Below, piece by piece: positions 8,517 to 17,585 of a DNA stretch of 64,000 nucleotides. Numbering within the stretch: the first letter of the stretch is position 1; each line of letters starts with the position of its first letter. The position numbers and the translations under genes are program-made. Source of the DNA: Chromatiaceae bacterium (GTDB lineage: Bacteria > Pseudomonadota > Gammaproteobacteria > Chromatiales > Chromatiaceae); assembly GCA_027078745.1 (NCBI GenBank), contig JALWWO010000018.1, positions 1 through 64,000 of the forward strand, given 5' to 3'. The notes beneath the pieces are model-generated. The model had not been told where the DNA came from, did no database searches, and saw only the letters and a list, made by a program, of their open reading frames with translations.

Positions 8517-10249
8517 AGATCCGGTCCCAGCACCAAGTGCAAACGTGCGCCCGGATCATCCTTGTTGAGGGCATAGGCCACATCCAACCGCACTTGACCG
8601 ATGGGAGAGCGCCAGCGGATGCCCAGCCCGGCCCCCACCGCTATCTTGTTCGCATAGTCCGGATCGAAGGCATTGCCGAAATCCGTGAAGAGGGCACCGC
8701 TCCAGTTGCCCCAGATCTGCCACTCCAGTTCCAAACTCCCCACAGCGAGATAGCGCCCGCCCACAGTTTTATCGGTGCGGGCATCCGTGGGTCCCAGGGC
8801 TTCATAGCCCCAGCCTCGCACGCTGCTATCCCCCCCAGCGAAGAAACGCCGGCTCGCGGGGAGGTCCAAGACGCTGTTCGCCCAGGTAACCCCGAGATCC
8901 GCCCGAGTGATGAGGCGATAGCGCTCGCCGAAGGCATGAATCCATTTGAGGCGCAGAGCCCCGCTGAGGTAGGAAGCCTGGGAGACCAGCCCTTCTATCG
9001 CCCCCTGCAGGCTGTATTTCAATCGATAACCGTCTGTCGTGTAGAGGGGATCATCGGTCACGGTCTTTGACCAGGAGAGATTGGGCACGAGCTCGCTCAC
9101 CGCAGCGCTGTCCCCTTCGTTGAGGATATAGTCCTCGTAGCGGTAATCGATTCCTAAAGTGCGCCGCCAGCCCCCATCTGTACGCACAGAATAGGCTACC
9201 TGTAGACCAGTCTGTTCGCCTTCTCGGGTGGTCGTATCATAGCGACCGAATTCCGGCCGAATCAGGAGGTAATCTCGCCTGGGGTCCCCCACGGGAATCC
9301 GATATTCCCCCAAGAGCGATTGAAGGGTTTGGGATAGCTTCAGCTCTGCCTTAAGACGATGTCCCCAGCGCGTGAGATAGCGCCGCTGCCATTCCAAAAT
9401 CATGCGCGGTCCCACATCGGTGCCATAGCCCAGCCCTAACCGATATTTGTTGGCTTTGTTGGGCTTGGCCTTTACCAAGATGGGCACCTGATGATCCACC
9501 GCTTGATCCAATTGAGGTTCGATCTCCACCTGGCTGTAGTACTGAGTGCCCAACAGGCGGGACTGAAGGCGCAGCAGCTGTTCGGGATCATAGGGCGCAC
9601 CGGGGGAAAAATTTACATAGCGCCGCAGCAGGGCTTCATCCAAGAGATCTTGATCGAATCGCACTGCTCCCAAGTAATACTTTGGGCCAGTTTCCAAATG
9701 AAAGATCACCGATGCCCGGTTGTTCTCAGGATCCACCAACACTTGATGGCGCACCAGCTCTGCTTCCAGATAGCCATGTTTCGCAGCGATGGCGCGGATC
9801 TGATCTCGGGCCCTTTCGTAGCGCTCATGGTTGAGCACAGCGCCTATCTCTATGGGAAACTGCTTGGGAAAGGCGGGATCGGCCGCGCCCGGCCCCCGGA
9901 TCTGATAATCGATCCGGCCGATCTTCACCGGCGGTCCGGGATCCACCTGATAGCGGGCGATCCAGGGGGCTTTCTCCGTGCGGGGCGGTTGTAGCTGGGC
10001 TTGGATCTGTACCCGATAGAAACCGAAGGGTTCCAAGGCTTTCCGGATCTGTTCCGGTGCCTTGCGATGAAGGGCTTCCAAACGATCTCGGGTCAGTTGT
10101 CCGGCTTCCTGATGGGCGATGGCCAGCAAGGCTAACGCATTTTTCTCCAGTTCTCCTGTCAGTCCCGTCATCTGCACTTCGACTTCCAGGGCTCGGGTTG
10201 GGCTGGTTAAGAAGAAAAGCACAAGCCAAAGAGATCGCCACCTGTACAC
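8513..10249 (-). CDS. tamA: TamA, outer-membrane BamA-family protein
   Basis: A 578-residue Omp85/BamA-superfamily protein. It has a signal peptide (about 1-20, ending PTRA), three POTRA-like domains to about residue 270, and a C-terminal 16-strand barrel. The barrel contains the substrate-type motif region RFFAGGDSSVRGWGYE, whose VRGW matches the family's VRGF/Y lid-lock motif. It starts at GTG; a nearby upstream ATG is out of frame. The gene is first in a minus-strand run tamA-tamB-acyltransferase-flippase-like gene, with overlaps at every junction. Confidence 0.93.
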   Translation of the reverse strand: MYRWRSLWLVLFFLTSPTRALEVEVQMTGLTGELEKNALALLAIAHQEAGQLTRDRLEALHRKAPEQIRKALEPFGFYRVQIQAQLQPPRTEKAPWIARYQVDPGPPVKIGRIDYQIRGPGAADPAFPKQFPIEIGAVLNHERYERARDQIRAIAAKHGYLEAELVRHQVLVDPENNRASVIFHLETGPKYYLGAVRFDQDLLDEALLRRYVNFSPGAPYDPEQLLRLQSRLLGTQYYSQVEIEPQLDQAVDHQVPILVKAKPNKANKYRLGLGYGTDVGPRMILEWQRRYLTRWGHRLKAELKLSQTLQSLLGEYRIPVGDPRRDYLLIRPEFGRYDTTTREGEQTGLQVAYSVRTDGGWRRTLGIDYRYEDYILNEGDSAAVSELVPNLSWSKTVTDDPLYTTDGYRLKYSLQGAIEGLVSQASYLSGALRLKWIHAFGERYRLITRADLGVTWANSVLDLPASRRFFAGGDSSVRGWGYEALGPTDARTDKTVGGRYLAVGSLELEWQIWGNWSGALFTDFGNAFDPDYANKIAVGAGLGIRWRSPIGQVRLDVAYALNKDDPGARLHLVLGPDL

Positions 10250-10331
10250 GTCAATTGCATTCCGTTCCAGGATGTATCATTCAATTGTACTGCTTGTATT
10301 CTGTAATCGGGTGCGCAGGCGAAAATCCCGC

Positions 10332-10337
10332 TACACT
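10332..10337 (+). promoter_or_regulatory. Candidate -10 element (CGCTACACT)
   Basis: TACACT lies in the context CCCGCTACACT, 32 bases before the start codon of the first paralogue. The same CCGCTACA motif recurs before the second paralogue (10836-10841), and a close variant (CGCTACAAT) lies before ilvA (61951-61956). The -35 region is weak. Confidence 0.35.
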
Positions 10338-10368
10338 AGGAAAGAGGCAACTAACCTTGGAGAACGCT

Positions 10369-10782
10369 ATGAACCTGGAGAAAGTCAAACAACGCTTCGT
10401 GCAGGAAATCAAACTGCGGGCTTACGATGATCGCTACATCGATCGGGATGAAGAGATGGAAATCCTGAAGACGGCGGTCGCCGAAGGGCTTACCGTGGAC
10501 TTCGCACGCCGCGCCCTGCGTCAAGTCTGTGAAGCCAACGACTATGTGCTAGAAAGCGTGTTAGATGAGAAGGCAAAGGAGATGCTCGAACAGTTCGCCG
10601 AGGATGGCCAGGTGGATAAAAAGGAATTCTATGACACTGTGTCCGTCATCGCTAAAGCGGCCAAAGGGCGGCTTAAGGAAGACGCAGTAGCTAAAAAAGT
10701 CAAGCGGATCATGGAGGACAACGAAATGAAGCCGCGCCAGGGCCTGTTCAAGGGGGGTAGCTGGTACGACGAAATCGCTTGA
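10369..10782 (+). CDS. Conserved protein of unknown function, first of a tandem paralogous pair
   Basis: A 137-residue soluble, highly charged, helix-rich protein without signal peptide or membrane segment. It starts at the ATG after a GGAG site; the longer open frame upstream is not coding. Two acidic segments resemble each other: DRYIDRDEEMEIL near the N-terminus and DGQVDKKEFYDTV in the middle. Each carries D-x-x-(I/V)-D-x-x-E, as in EF-hand-like or TerB-like helical repeats, but neither is a complete EF-hand loop. The C-terminus (QGLFKGGSWYDEIA) is almost identical in the paralogue at 10893-11312. I do not recognise the family and assign no function. Confidence 0.8.
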   Translation: MNLEKVKQRFVQEIKLRAYDDRYIDRDEEMEILKTAVAEGLTVDFARRALRQVCEANDYVLESVLDEKAKEMLEQFAEDGQVDKKEFYDTVSVIAKAAKGRLKEDAVAKKVKRIMEDNEMKPRQGLFKGGSWYDEIA

Positions 10783-10835
10783 TCGGTCCTTGATGTCCGT
10801 CAACCGCGCCCCTGCCGTCGGTAGGGGGATTCCGC

Positions 10836-10841
10836 TACAAT
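10836..10841 (+). promoter_or_regulatory. Candidate -10 element (CGCTACAAT)
   Basis: TACAAT in the context TCCGCTACAATTG, about 52 bases before the second paralogue. It repeats the promoter-like motif of the first copy, so each copy may be transcribed on its own. Confidence 0.4.
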
Positions 10842-10892
10842 TGAGGGGAGCGGCGAGCCGTTCTCCTCTCCAATCTGCTAGGAACAAGATTC

Positions 10893-11312
10893 ATGACCAT
10901 GTCTCTCGAGGATATCAAGAAGCGCTTCGTGCAGGAAATCAAGCTGCGGGCCTACGATGATCGGTTCATCGATCTGGAAGAAGAGCGGGACATTCTGCAA
11001 ATGGCAGTGAAGGAAGGGTTGACCATCGATTTCGCCCTTCGGGCCCTGCAACAGGTCTGTGAAGCCAATGACTATGTGATCGAGCGGTTGTTGGACGAAA
11101 AGGCGAAGGAAATGCTCGAGCAGTTCGCCGCAGATGGTCAGGTGGACAAAAAGGAATTTTATGACACGGTGGCAGTGGTCGCTAAGGCGGCGAAGGGACG
11201 CTTATCCAAGAGTGCCATTGAGAAGAAAGTCAAGGCTATCATGGAAGACAACGGTATGGTAGCGCGGCAGGGCCTGTTCAAAGGCGGGAAGTGGTACGAC
11301 GAAATCGCCTGA
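10893..11312 (+). CDS. Conserved protein of unknown function, second tandem paralogue
   Basis: A 139-residue protein closely similar along its whole length to the gene at 10369-10782, differing mainly near the N-terminus and in the linker before the C-terminal tail. Shared blocks include RFVQEIKLRAYDDR, QVCEANDYV and DEKAKEMLEQFA. The same two D-x-x-(I/V)-D-x-x-E segments occur here (DDRFIDLEEE and DGQVDKKEF). The start may be the first ATG or the next one two codons on (MTM-SLED). The pair lies just upstream of cvpA-purF, but nothing in the sequence ties it to purine synthesis. The similarity points to a tandem duplication kept by selection. Confidence 0.8.
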   Translation: MTMSLEDIKKRFVQEIKLRAYDDRFIDLEEERDILQMAVKEGLTIDFALRALQQVCEANDYVIERLLDEKAKEMLEQFAADGQVDKKEFYDTVAVVAKAAKGRLSKSAIEKKVKAIMEDNGMVARQGLFKGGKWYDEIA

Positions 11313-11331
11313 GCTCCACGTCGTTTAGGCG

Positions 11332-11853
11332 GTGAATGCCCTCGACCTCCTGATTTCCTTTCTCCTCTTGCTCTCCATCAGCATTGGGTTGGTTCGGGGG
11401 CTTCTACGGGAACTTACCAGCCTCATCATAGGGCTCAGTGCGCTCTTTCTGGGTTGGTGGTTCTATCCAGAGCTTGCGTCCTTCTTAGCACCCTGGGTGC
11501 CAGGGAAAACCATCCGCCAGATCGTTGCTTTCTCCGCGATTGCATTGCTCAGCCTAGGAGTAGGGATGCGCCTGGGCGAGGGAGTGCGGGTGCTGCTCGT
11601 AGAGAAGAGCGGATTGCGAGGCACGGATCGTTTGCTGGGCGGATTGTTCGGCACGCTTCGGGGATTACTTCTGCTCTCGATGCTTGCATTTCTCGGTGCG
11701 CTCACTCCTTGGTCAAACCAGCTCCTTTGGCAAGAATCCCTGCTCATCGGGCGGTTGCAAGTCATCGCAGAGCAGGTCTTCGACCGGGTGCCCCCCCGAT
11801 GGAAGGAGCGCCTCCGCGCCGAAGGAACCCCTTTGCATCTACCACGGCCTTAG
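11332..11853 (+). CDS. cvpA: CvpA family membrane protein
   Basis: A 173-residue protein with four predicted membrane helices, typical of the CvpA (colicin V production) family. It starts with GTG (MNALDLLISFLLLLSI) 19 bases after the preceding gene. The cvpA-purF order is conserved in many proteobacteria, which supports the call. Its biochemical role is still unclear; in enterobacteria it is linked to envelope stress tolerance and colicin V export. Confidence 0.88.
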   Translation: MNALDLLISFLLLLSISIGLVRGLLRELTSLIIGLSALFLGWWFYPELASFLAPWVPGKTIRQIVAFSAIALLSLGVGMRLGEGVRVLLVEKSGLRGTDRLLGGLFGTLRGLLLLSMLAFLGALTPWSNQLLWQESLLIGRLQVIAEQVFDRVPPRWKERLRAEGTPLHLPRP

Positions 11854-11891
11854 TTTAGAGTTGGCTTTTTGCTTATAGGACGGTGGTTTCT

Positions 11892-13409
11892 ATGTGTGGT
11901 ATCGTCGGCATCGTCGCAAAAACGCCCGTGAATCAAGCACTCTATGATGCCTTGCTGGTGCTTCAACATCGGGGGCAGGATGCGGCGGGCATCGCTACCT
12001 GTTCGGGAAGCCGGATCCACCTGCAGAAGAACACGGGGTTGGTGCAGGACGTCTTCCAATCCCAGAATATGCGGCAATTGCAGGGCAACATGGGCGTGGG
12101 CCATGTTCGCTATTCCACCGCTGGGTTCCCCAACGCGGTGGAAGAAGCCCAGCCCTTCTATGTGAATTCTCCCTATGGCATCGTCCTCGCCCACAATGGC
12201 AATCTCACCAATGCGAAAGCCCTGAAAAAACGCCTGTTCGAAGAAGATCTCCGCCATATCAATACGAGTTCTGATTCCGAAGTCCTCGTGAATGTGCTCG
12301 CCCATGAGCTTCAGGTGGGGGGAAAGCTGCGCATTGATGCGCAGGACTTGTTCCGAGCGGTGCGAGGGGTACATCGCCGCTGTCGGGGCGGCTATGCCGC
12401 TGTTGCCATGATTCCGGGTTTCGGTCTCTTCGGTTTCCGAGATCCCCATGGCATCCGGCCCATCGTGTACGGAAAGCGGGAGACCGATCAGGGTGCTGAA
12501 TATGTGATCGCTTCGGAAAGCGTGGTCCTGGATATTTTGGGCTTTGAACTCATCGCAGACATTGCACCCGGGGAAGCCGTGTTGATCGATCTGGATGGCC
12601 ATCTGTACCGGCAACAATGTGCGGATCAACCGGTGCTTTCCCCTTGTATCTTCGAATTTGTCTACCTCGCCCGCCCGGATTCCATCATCGACAACATTTC
12701 CGTTCACAAAGCCCGTTCCCGCATGGGCAAGAAGCTCGCGGCAAAGATCCAACGGGAATGGCGAGATCAGGAAATCGATGTGGTCATCCCGGTACCGGAT
12801 ACCAGCCGCACCGCTGCCTTGCAGCTAGCCAATGACCTCGGGATTCCGTATGCAGAAGGGTTCATCAAGAATCGCTACATCGGGCGTACCTTCATCATGC
12901 CCGAGCAGCAGACCCGAAAAAAATCCGTGCGCCGAAAACTCAACGCCATCGATCTGGAATTCCGCAAGCGAAATGTATTGCTTGTGGACGATTCCATCGT
13001 GCGGGGCACGACCTCGCGCCAGATCATTCAGATGGTGCGGGAGGCGGGTGCCCGCCGAGTCTACTTCGCTTCCGCAGCGCCCCCCGTGCGCTATCCCAAT
13101 GTGTATGGCATCGATATGCCCGCTGCCAGCGAACTGATCGCCCATGGTCGCAGTGTGGACGAAATCGCTGAGCGGTTGGGAGCGGATGGACTCCTCTTTC
13201 AGGATCTGGACGATCTCATCGCGGCGGTGCAGAAGAAGGGCAAGAGCAAGGTAGATCGTTTTGACACATCGGTGTTCGACGGGGTTTATGTTACAGGCGA
13301 TGTGACCCCCGACTATCTGCAAGCCTTAGAAGCGCAACGAAATGATGCGGCTAAGCGTGCAGCAGATCCTGTTGACGAGCCGGCCATCGGGTTGCAGGGC
13401 ATAGCCTGA
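11892..13409 (+). CDS. purF: Amidophosphoribosyltransferase
   Basis: Catalyses the first committed step of purine synthesis, making phosphoribosylamine from PRPP and glutamine. The start is set at the ATG giving MCGIVGIV, because the cysteine must become the N-terminal nucleophile of the glutaminase domain; a GTG three codons earlier is rejected. AGGACGG lies just upstream as ribosome-binding site. The 505-residue protein has an Ntn-hydrolase domain (about 1-235) and a phosphoribosyltransferase domain with the PRPP loop [16 protein letters not shown]. It ends 7 bases before the convergent sucD gene. Confidence 0.97.
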   Translation: MCGIVGIVAKTPVNQALYDALLVLQHRGQDAAGIATCSGSRIHLQKNTGLVQDVFQSQNMRQLQGNMGVGHVRYSTAGFPNAVEEAQPFYVNSPYGIVLAHNGNLTNAKALKKRLFEEDLRHINTSSDSEVLVNVLAHELQVGGKLRIDAQDLFRAVRGVHRRCRGGYAAVAMIPGFGLFGFRDPHGIRPIVYGKRETDQGAEYVIASESVVLDILGFELIADIAPGEAVLIDLDGHLYRQQCADQPVLSPCIFEFVYLARPDSIIDNISVHKARSRMGKKLAAKIQREWRDQEIDVVIPVPDTSRTAALQLANDLGIPYAEGFIKNRYIGRTFIMPEQQTRKKSVRRKLNAIDLEFRKRNVLLVDDSIVRGTTSRQIIQMVREAGARRVYFASAAPPVRYPNVYGIDMPAASELIAHGRSVDEIAERLGADGLLFQDLDDLIAAVQKKGKSKVDRFDTSVFDGVYVTGDVTPDYLQALEAQRNDAAKRAADPVDEPAIGLQGIA

Positions 13410-13416
13410 GCGCCCA

Positions 13417-14289
13417 TCAGGAGGCTAAAAGTTCCGCCATGCGCCTGCCCATCTCTGCGGGAGAACGCACAGTGGAAACCCCCGCTGCTTCCAGTGCCTG
13501 ATACTTGCTCGCCGCCGTGCCCTTACCCCCGCTGATCATGGCTCCTGCATGCCCCATGCGCTTGCCCGGCGGGGCAGTGATGCCGGCGATATAGGCCACC
13601 ACCGGCTTGTGCATTTGGGTGCGGATGTACTCAGCCGCTCGTTCTTCCGCTGTGCCCCCGATCTCCCCCACGAGGATCACGCCTTCTGTCTCCGGATCCG
13701 CCTCGAAGCGTGCTAGGCAATCCACGAAATCCATGCCCTGAATGGGATCGCCGCCGATGCCCACACAGGTACTCTGCCCCAAGCCTGCCTGGGTAGTCTG
13801 CAACACCGCTTCATAGGTCAGGGTGCCGGACCTGGACACGATGCCGACCCGTCCCGGGCTGTGGATAGCGCCGGGCATGATCCCGATCTTGCAAGCCCCC
13901 GGAGTGATGATGCCCGGACAGTTGGGACCGATCAAGACGGCCTTTGTACCTTCGAACGCCGCCTTTACCCGCAGCATGTCCAAGACCGGAATGCCCTCGG
14001 TGATGCAGACGACCACCTGAATGCCCGCGTCCAAGGCTTCCAAGATCGCATCTCCTGCAAAGGCAGCGGGCACATAGATCATACTGGCCTGGGCACCTGT
14101 AGCCCGAACGGCGTCATGCACCGTATCGAAAACGGGCAATCCCAGATGGGTTTGCCCCCCTTTGCCTGGCGTAACCCCCCCTACGAGTTGGGTGCCATAG
14201 GCGAGGGCCTGCTCGCTGTGAAAGCTGCCCTGCTTGCCGGTGAAGCCTTGGCAAATGACCCGCGTATTCCGATCGACTAAGATGCTCAT
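13417..14289 (-). CDS. sucD: Succinyl-CoA synthetase alpha subunit (ADP-forming)
   Basis: A 290-residue alpha subunit that, with SucC, converts succinyl-CoA to succinate with ATP formation in the citric acid cycle. The start [18 protein letters not shown] is chosen over a longer frame because it matches the family N-terminus. The CoA-binding Rossmann domain and the phospho-histidine region ([14 protein letters not shown]) are visible. It follows sucC by 10 bases. No oxoglutarate dehydrogenase genes are adjacent. Confidence 0.97.
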   Translation of the reverse strand: MSILVDRNTRVICQGFTGKQGSFHSEQALAYGTQLVGGVTPGKGGQTHLGLPVFDTVHDAVRATGAQASMIYVPAAFAGDAILEALDAGIQVVVCITEGIPVLDMLRVKAAFEGTKAVLIGPNCPGIITPGACKIGIMPGAIHSPGRVGIVSRSGTLTYEAVLQTTQAGLGQSTCVGIGGDPIQGMDFVDCLARFEADPETEGVILVGEIGGTAEERAAEYIRTQMHKPVVAYIAGITAPPGKRMGHAGAMISGGKGTAASKYQALEAAGVSTVRSPAEMGRRMAELLAS

Positions 14290-14299
14290 CGCAAAACAC

Positions 14300-15460
14300 T
14301 CATCGTGCAGCGGCGACCGCCTTGGCAGCGGCCTCATCCAGGGAACTGGCGGTGAGAATGGGAAGCTGGCTCTCAGCGAGGATTGCTAACCCCTGCTCCG
14401 CATTGGTGCCTTCCAACCGCACCACCACGGGCACGTTCACATGGACTTCCCGCACCGCTTGCACGATGCCCTCTGCGATGAGATCGCAGCGCACGATGCC
14501 CCCGAAGATGTTGACCAGCACCGCTTTCACCCGCTTTTCCGAGAGGATGAGCTTGAAGGCCTCCGCCACCCGGGCTGCCGTGGCCGTGCCGCCCACATCC
14601 AAGAAGTTGGCAGGTTCCCCACCGTGCAGTTTCACCAAGTCCATGGTGGCCATGGCGAGACCTGCCCCGTTTACCAGACAACCGATCGTGCCAGAGAGAG
14701 GGATATAGTTGAGATCCTGTTCTGCAGCGGCGATCTCTCTGGGATCTTCTTGGGTTCGATCCCGCAGGGCAGCCAATTCAGGATGCCGCCAAAGGGCATT
14801 GGGATCTAAGCTGATCTTGGCATCCAAGGCCATGAGATCACCGTCTTTGCACACCACCAAGGGATTGATCTCGATGAGACGCGCATCGCAATCCAGGAAG
14901 AGCCGATAGAGGTCCCGCATTACATGATCCAGCTGCTTCCGCTGGGGGCCTGCCAAGCCCAGGCCGAAGCCGAGGCGGCGGCTCTGCCAGGGCTGCAAGC
15001 CCACCGCCGGATGCACCTGGGTCATCAGGATTTGTTCAGGGTCCTCCGCTGCCAGCGCTTCGATCTCCACGCCGCCCGCTCGGGAAGCCATGAAAGCGAT
15101 CCGCTGTCGTTCCCGATCGATCAGGAGGCTCAGATAGAGTTCCCGCTCGATGGCTAGGGGGGATTCGATCAACAGGCAGTGCACCGGCAACCCCTCGGGA
15201 CCGCTCTGACGGGTGATGAGACGGCTGCCGAGCAACCGAGCTGCCTCCTGTTCCACCTGGGAAAGGGCATGTGCGAACACCACCCCCCCCGCCTTGCCCC
15301 GACCACCGGAATGGACTTGCGCCTTGATGACCCAGCTTTCCCCGCCCAGCGCCGCCGCCACTGCCCGCGCTTCTGCGGGAGAAGCAGCAGTCTTACCCGA
15401 TGGCACGGGGATACCATAGCGGTGGAGAAGGGCTTTTGCCTGATATTCGTGCAGGTTCAT
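14300..15460 (-). CDS. sucC: Succinyl-CoA synthetase beta subunit
   Basis: A 386-residue ATP-grasp beta subunit of succinyl-CoA synthetase. Its N-terminus [20 protein letters not shown] is diagnostic, and the glycine-rich nucleotide segment ([15 protein letters not shown]) and the C-terminal ligase domain ([16 protein letters not shown]) are intact. It is translated just before sucD and 9 bases after a small membrane-protein gene. Confidence 0.97.
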   Translation of the reverse strand: MNLHEYQAKALLHRYGIPVPSGKTAASPAEARAVAAALGGESWVIKAQVHSGGRGKAGGVVFAHALSQVEQEAARLLGSRLITRQSGPEGLPVHCLLIESPLAIERELYLSLLIDRERQRIAFMASRAGGVEIEALAAEDPEQILMTQVHPAVGLQPWQSRRLGFGLGLAGPQRKQLDHVMRDLYRLFLDCDARLIEINPLVVCKDGDLMALDAKISLDPNALWRHPELAALRDRTQEDPREIAAAEQDLNYIPLSGTIGCLVNGAGLAMATMDLVKLHGGEPANFLDVGGTATAARVAEAFKLILSEKRVKAVLVNIFGGIVRCDLIAEGIVQAVREVHVNVPVVVRLEGTNAEQGLAILAESQLPILTASSLDEAAAKAVAAAR

Positions 15461-15469
15461 GGAGCTCCC

Positions 15470-15676
15470 TTACTGACCCAGCAGCCAGGATTTGAGCAGA
15501 TGGGAAAGGAGCGTGCCAAAGCCCGCTACGAACAGAATCAGCATGGGCCAGAGGAACAGATCATCCTTCGCTTCTTGCTTTTTCCCCTTCTTCTTCCAAT
15601 CGAAAATCTGGAAAGCCAGCCAAGCACCGGTGAGATAGCTCAGAATTTCGATGGTGATGGACAGTTTTTCGATCAT
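15470..15676 (-). CDS. Small two-helix membrane protein of unknown function
   Basis: A 68-residue protein with two predicted membrane helices (about 8-25 and 42-60) joined by a basic loop WKKKGKKQEAKDD. It sits 9 bases after the lipoprotein gene and 9 bases before sucC, so it probably belongs to the same transcript. No family is recognised. Coding is supported by the tight spacing and the clean two-helix hydrophobic pattern. Confidence 0.65.
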   Translation of the reverse strand: MIEKLSITIEILSYLTGAWLAFQIFDWKKKGKKQEAKDDLFLWPMLILFVAGFGTLLSHLLKSWLLGQ

Positions 15677-15685
15677 GCGTCGCCC

Positions 15686-16441
15686 TTATTGCGCCCGTTC
15701 GGGTTGATCCACTGGCTCAAGTGTCTCTGGCATGGCTCGGATTGCAGGCGGAAGCTGCTCCGCAGGGATTGATTTTTCCGAAAGATCCCGGATTTCGGGC
15801 GGAAGTTGTCCAGTAGAGATCACGGGTGCATCTACGGGGGGTACTGCAGATTCTGCAGCTTCCGGCTCAGGCGTCCCCGGCCTGGTTTCGTCAGCTGGGC
15901 TAGGTGCTCGCTTCACTTCGGATGCGGCTTCCGGTGCTTGTGCAGCGACTGCATCCGCCGAAGCCGCCCCACCGGTCTCTTCTGGGCCTGGGCTCGGTTC
16001 CGCAAGCAGGGCCTGCAGTTGATCGACCTGGGATTGCATGGATTCCGGCAGGGAACCCCGCACTTGCTGGAGCTGTTCCACCAGGCTTTGGGCAAGTTCT
16101 GTCTTGCCCTCTCGGATATAGATTTCCGCTTGACTCAGCCATGCTTGGGTCTTTTCGGACAAAGCAGCGCTGAGTGCTTCCGTCTTGGCCGCCGCTGCTG
16201 CGGCCAGCGCTCGACCCTGTTCTTGGGCAGCTGTGGCCAGTTCCCGACCTTGTTCTTGGGCAGCTGCCGCCATTTCCGCCGCCGCTTCCTTGAGCCTTTC
16301 CGCGCCCTCACTGGCTTTTTCCATCGCCCGATCCAGGGCGGATTGGGTCGGCTCTTCGAACGTCTTAGGACTTTCTCCCTCAGTGCATGCGCTGAGCAGG
16401 GCACTGAGGAAACTGAGGGATAGGAAAAGCGCGATTTTCAT
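15686..16441 (-). CDS. Alanine-rich predicted lipoprotein of unknown function
   Basis: A 251-residue secreted protein with a signal peptide and lipobox LSAC (cysteine about residue 19), so probably lipid-anchored. The mature part has an Ala/Glu/Gln-rich helical segment with a repeated AAQEQGR unit (about 58-85), then a segment rich in acidic residues and proline. The C-terminus carries two similar short units (GQLPPEIRDL and EQLPPAIRAM). The helical repeats suggest a coiled-coil or stalk region in the envelope. I do not recognise a family. Confidence 0.75.
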   Translation of the reverse strand: MKIALFLSLSFLSALLSACTEGESPKTFEEPTQSALDRAMEKASEGAERLKEAAAEMAAAAQEQGRELATAAQEQGRALAAAAAAKTEALSAALSEKTQAWLSQAEIYIREGKTELAQSLVEQLQQVRGSLPESMQSQVDQLQALLAEPSPGPEETGGAASADAVAAQAPEAASEVKRAPSPADETRPGTPEPEAAESAVPPVDAPVISTGQLPPEIRDLSEKSIPAEQLPPAIRAMPETLEPVDQPERAQ

Positions 16442-16450
16442 AAGATCACC

Positions 16451-16969
16451 TTATAGGGAGCGAGGAGCTGGGCATTCGGGACAAAGTGTAGTATAGATCC
16501 CTGCATCCGTAGGGGAAAAACAGCAGGCGATGATCTCATCGAAAGCATCCCGATGTTCCCGCATCACACCCAGCGCGATGCAGGCAGCGGCTTCCTTGGG
16601 GTAACCATAGGCGCCGGTGCTGATGCTCGGAAAGGCGATGGTCCGCACGCCCTGGGCAGCGGCGAGGGCAAAGGATTGCCGATAACAACTGCGCAGCAGT
16701 TCGGGTTCCCCCTGATGACCGCCCCGCCAGATGGGGCCGACGGTGTGAATCACCCAGGTAGCGGGCAAGCGAAAGCCTGGCGTGATCCGGGCTTCTCCGG
16801 TGGGGCAGCCCCCGAGGGTGCGGCAATGGGCCAGGAGTTCCGGACCGGCGGCGCGGTGAATCGCGCCGTCCACGCCGCCCCCCCCGAGCAGGCTGTTGTT
16901 GGCCGCGTTGACGATGGCATCCACCTGGAGCTTGGTGATGTCGCCGACGAGTATTTGAATGACCCCCAT
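16451..16969 (-). CDS. Macrodomain protein, probable O-acetyl-ADP-ribose deacetylase
   Basis: A 172-residue single-domain macrodomain protein of the YmdB/MacroD type, which hydrolyses O-acetyl-ADP-ribose or removes ADP-ribose from acidic residues. The signature [20 protein letters not shown] (about 16-35) and the second loop [11 protein letters not shown] are intact. It lies 9 bases upstream of the lipoprotein gene but has no obvious functional link with its neighbours. Confidence 0.92.
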   Translation of the reverse strand: MGVIQILVGDITKLQVDAIVNAANNSLLGGGGVDGAIHRAAGPELLAHCRTLGGCPTGEARITPGFRLPATWVIHTVGPIWRGGHQGEPELLRSCYRQSFALAAAQGVRTIAFPSISTGAYGYPKEAAACIALGVMREHRDAFDEIIACCFSPTDAGIYTTLCPECPAPRSL

Positions 16970-17038
16970 GGAAATCGATTCTCCCAGCCAGCTATTCCGA
17001 TCCCCTGGGAGTATAGCCGAATCGATAGATGCCGGAGA

Positions 17039-17563
17039 TCAGTAACCGCCCTTCTTGCCCGCGCCCGCATAGGTGAATTGCCATTGGACTTCAAAGGGCT
17101 GCCACCACTTGCCCACGCCGGTTTCCCGATCCCGATGACGATAGAAACCGCTGTAGGACGGGGGGAAGAGACGATAGCGAACGCGATAGCGCCCCGGCCC
17201 GTTCAACTGGATGTTGGCGCCGTAATGAGGCCCATCGGAAGCCACCATAGGCGAGAAGTGCCCGAAGGTGGACCAGTCCGAACCCTGCTTTTCGATGCTG
17301 TAATCAACCTGTAGATAAGGAATCCATTCCCCGGCCCCGAAGCCGTTGGGATTGCCTCGGATCGCGTGGATATCTGCTTCCAGATGAATATCTTTCCTGC
17401 CCCCCATGCCGGGCAGGGCGGGGGTCATCTTCACCGCCTGGAGATAAACGGCTGCGATGCGCATGCCGTGCTTTTCCACCGGTTCCCCGATGGGATGCTC
17501 TCCGGCGAATGCAGTACCCATGAGGGCGAGCAATCCTAGGCTTACATAGGTCTTTTCAAACAT
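17039..17563 (-). CDS. ftrA: Periplasmic iron-binding protein, P19/FtrA/Tpd family
   Basis: A 174-residue secreted protein with a signal peptide ending near TAFAGEHP. The P19 (Tp34/FtrA) family binds Fe(II)/Cu(II) with a conserved Glu, Met and His set; the EHPIGEPVEKHGMRI and PHYGANIQLNGPGRYRVRY segments match. The start is set at the ATG with a GGAGA site; a longer frame is not supported. It is the last gene of an iron-uptake operon with FtrD-like and FTR1-like genes. The family delivers iron to an FTR1 permease. Confidence 0.88.
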   Translation of the reverse strand: MFEKTYVSLGLLALMGTAFAGEHPIGEPVEKHGMRIAAVYLQAVKMTPALPGMGGRKDIHLEADIHAIRGNPNGFGAGEWIPYLQVDYSIEKQGSDWSTFGHFSPMVASDGPHYGANIQLNGPGRYRVRYRLFPPSYSGFYRHRDRETGVGKWWQPFEVQWQFTYAGAGKKGGY

Positions 17564-17585
17564 TTTATTTCTCCATCGCTGCTGC

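Noticed and set aside
11883-11891. Earlier GTG start for purF
   Set aside because: The enzyme needs the cysteine directly after the initiator Met, which fixes the start at 11892.
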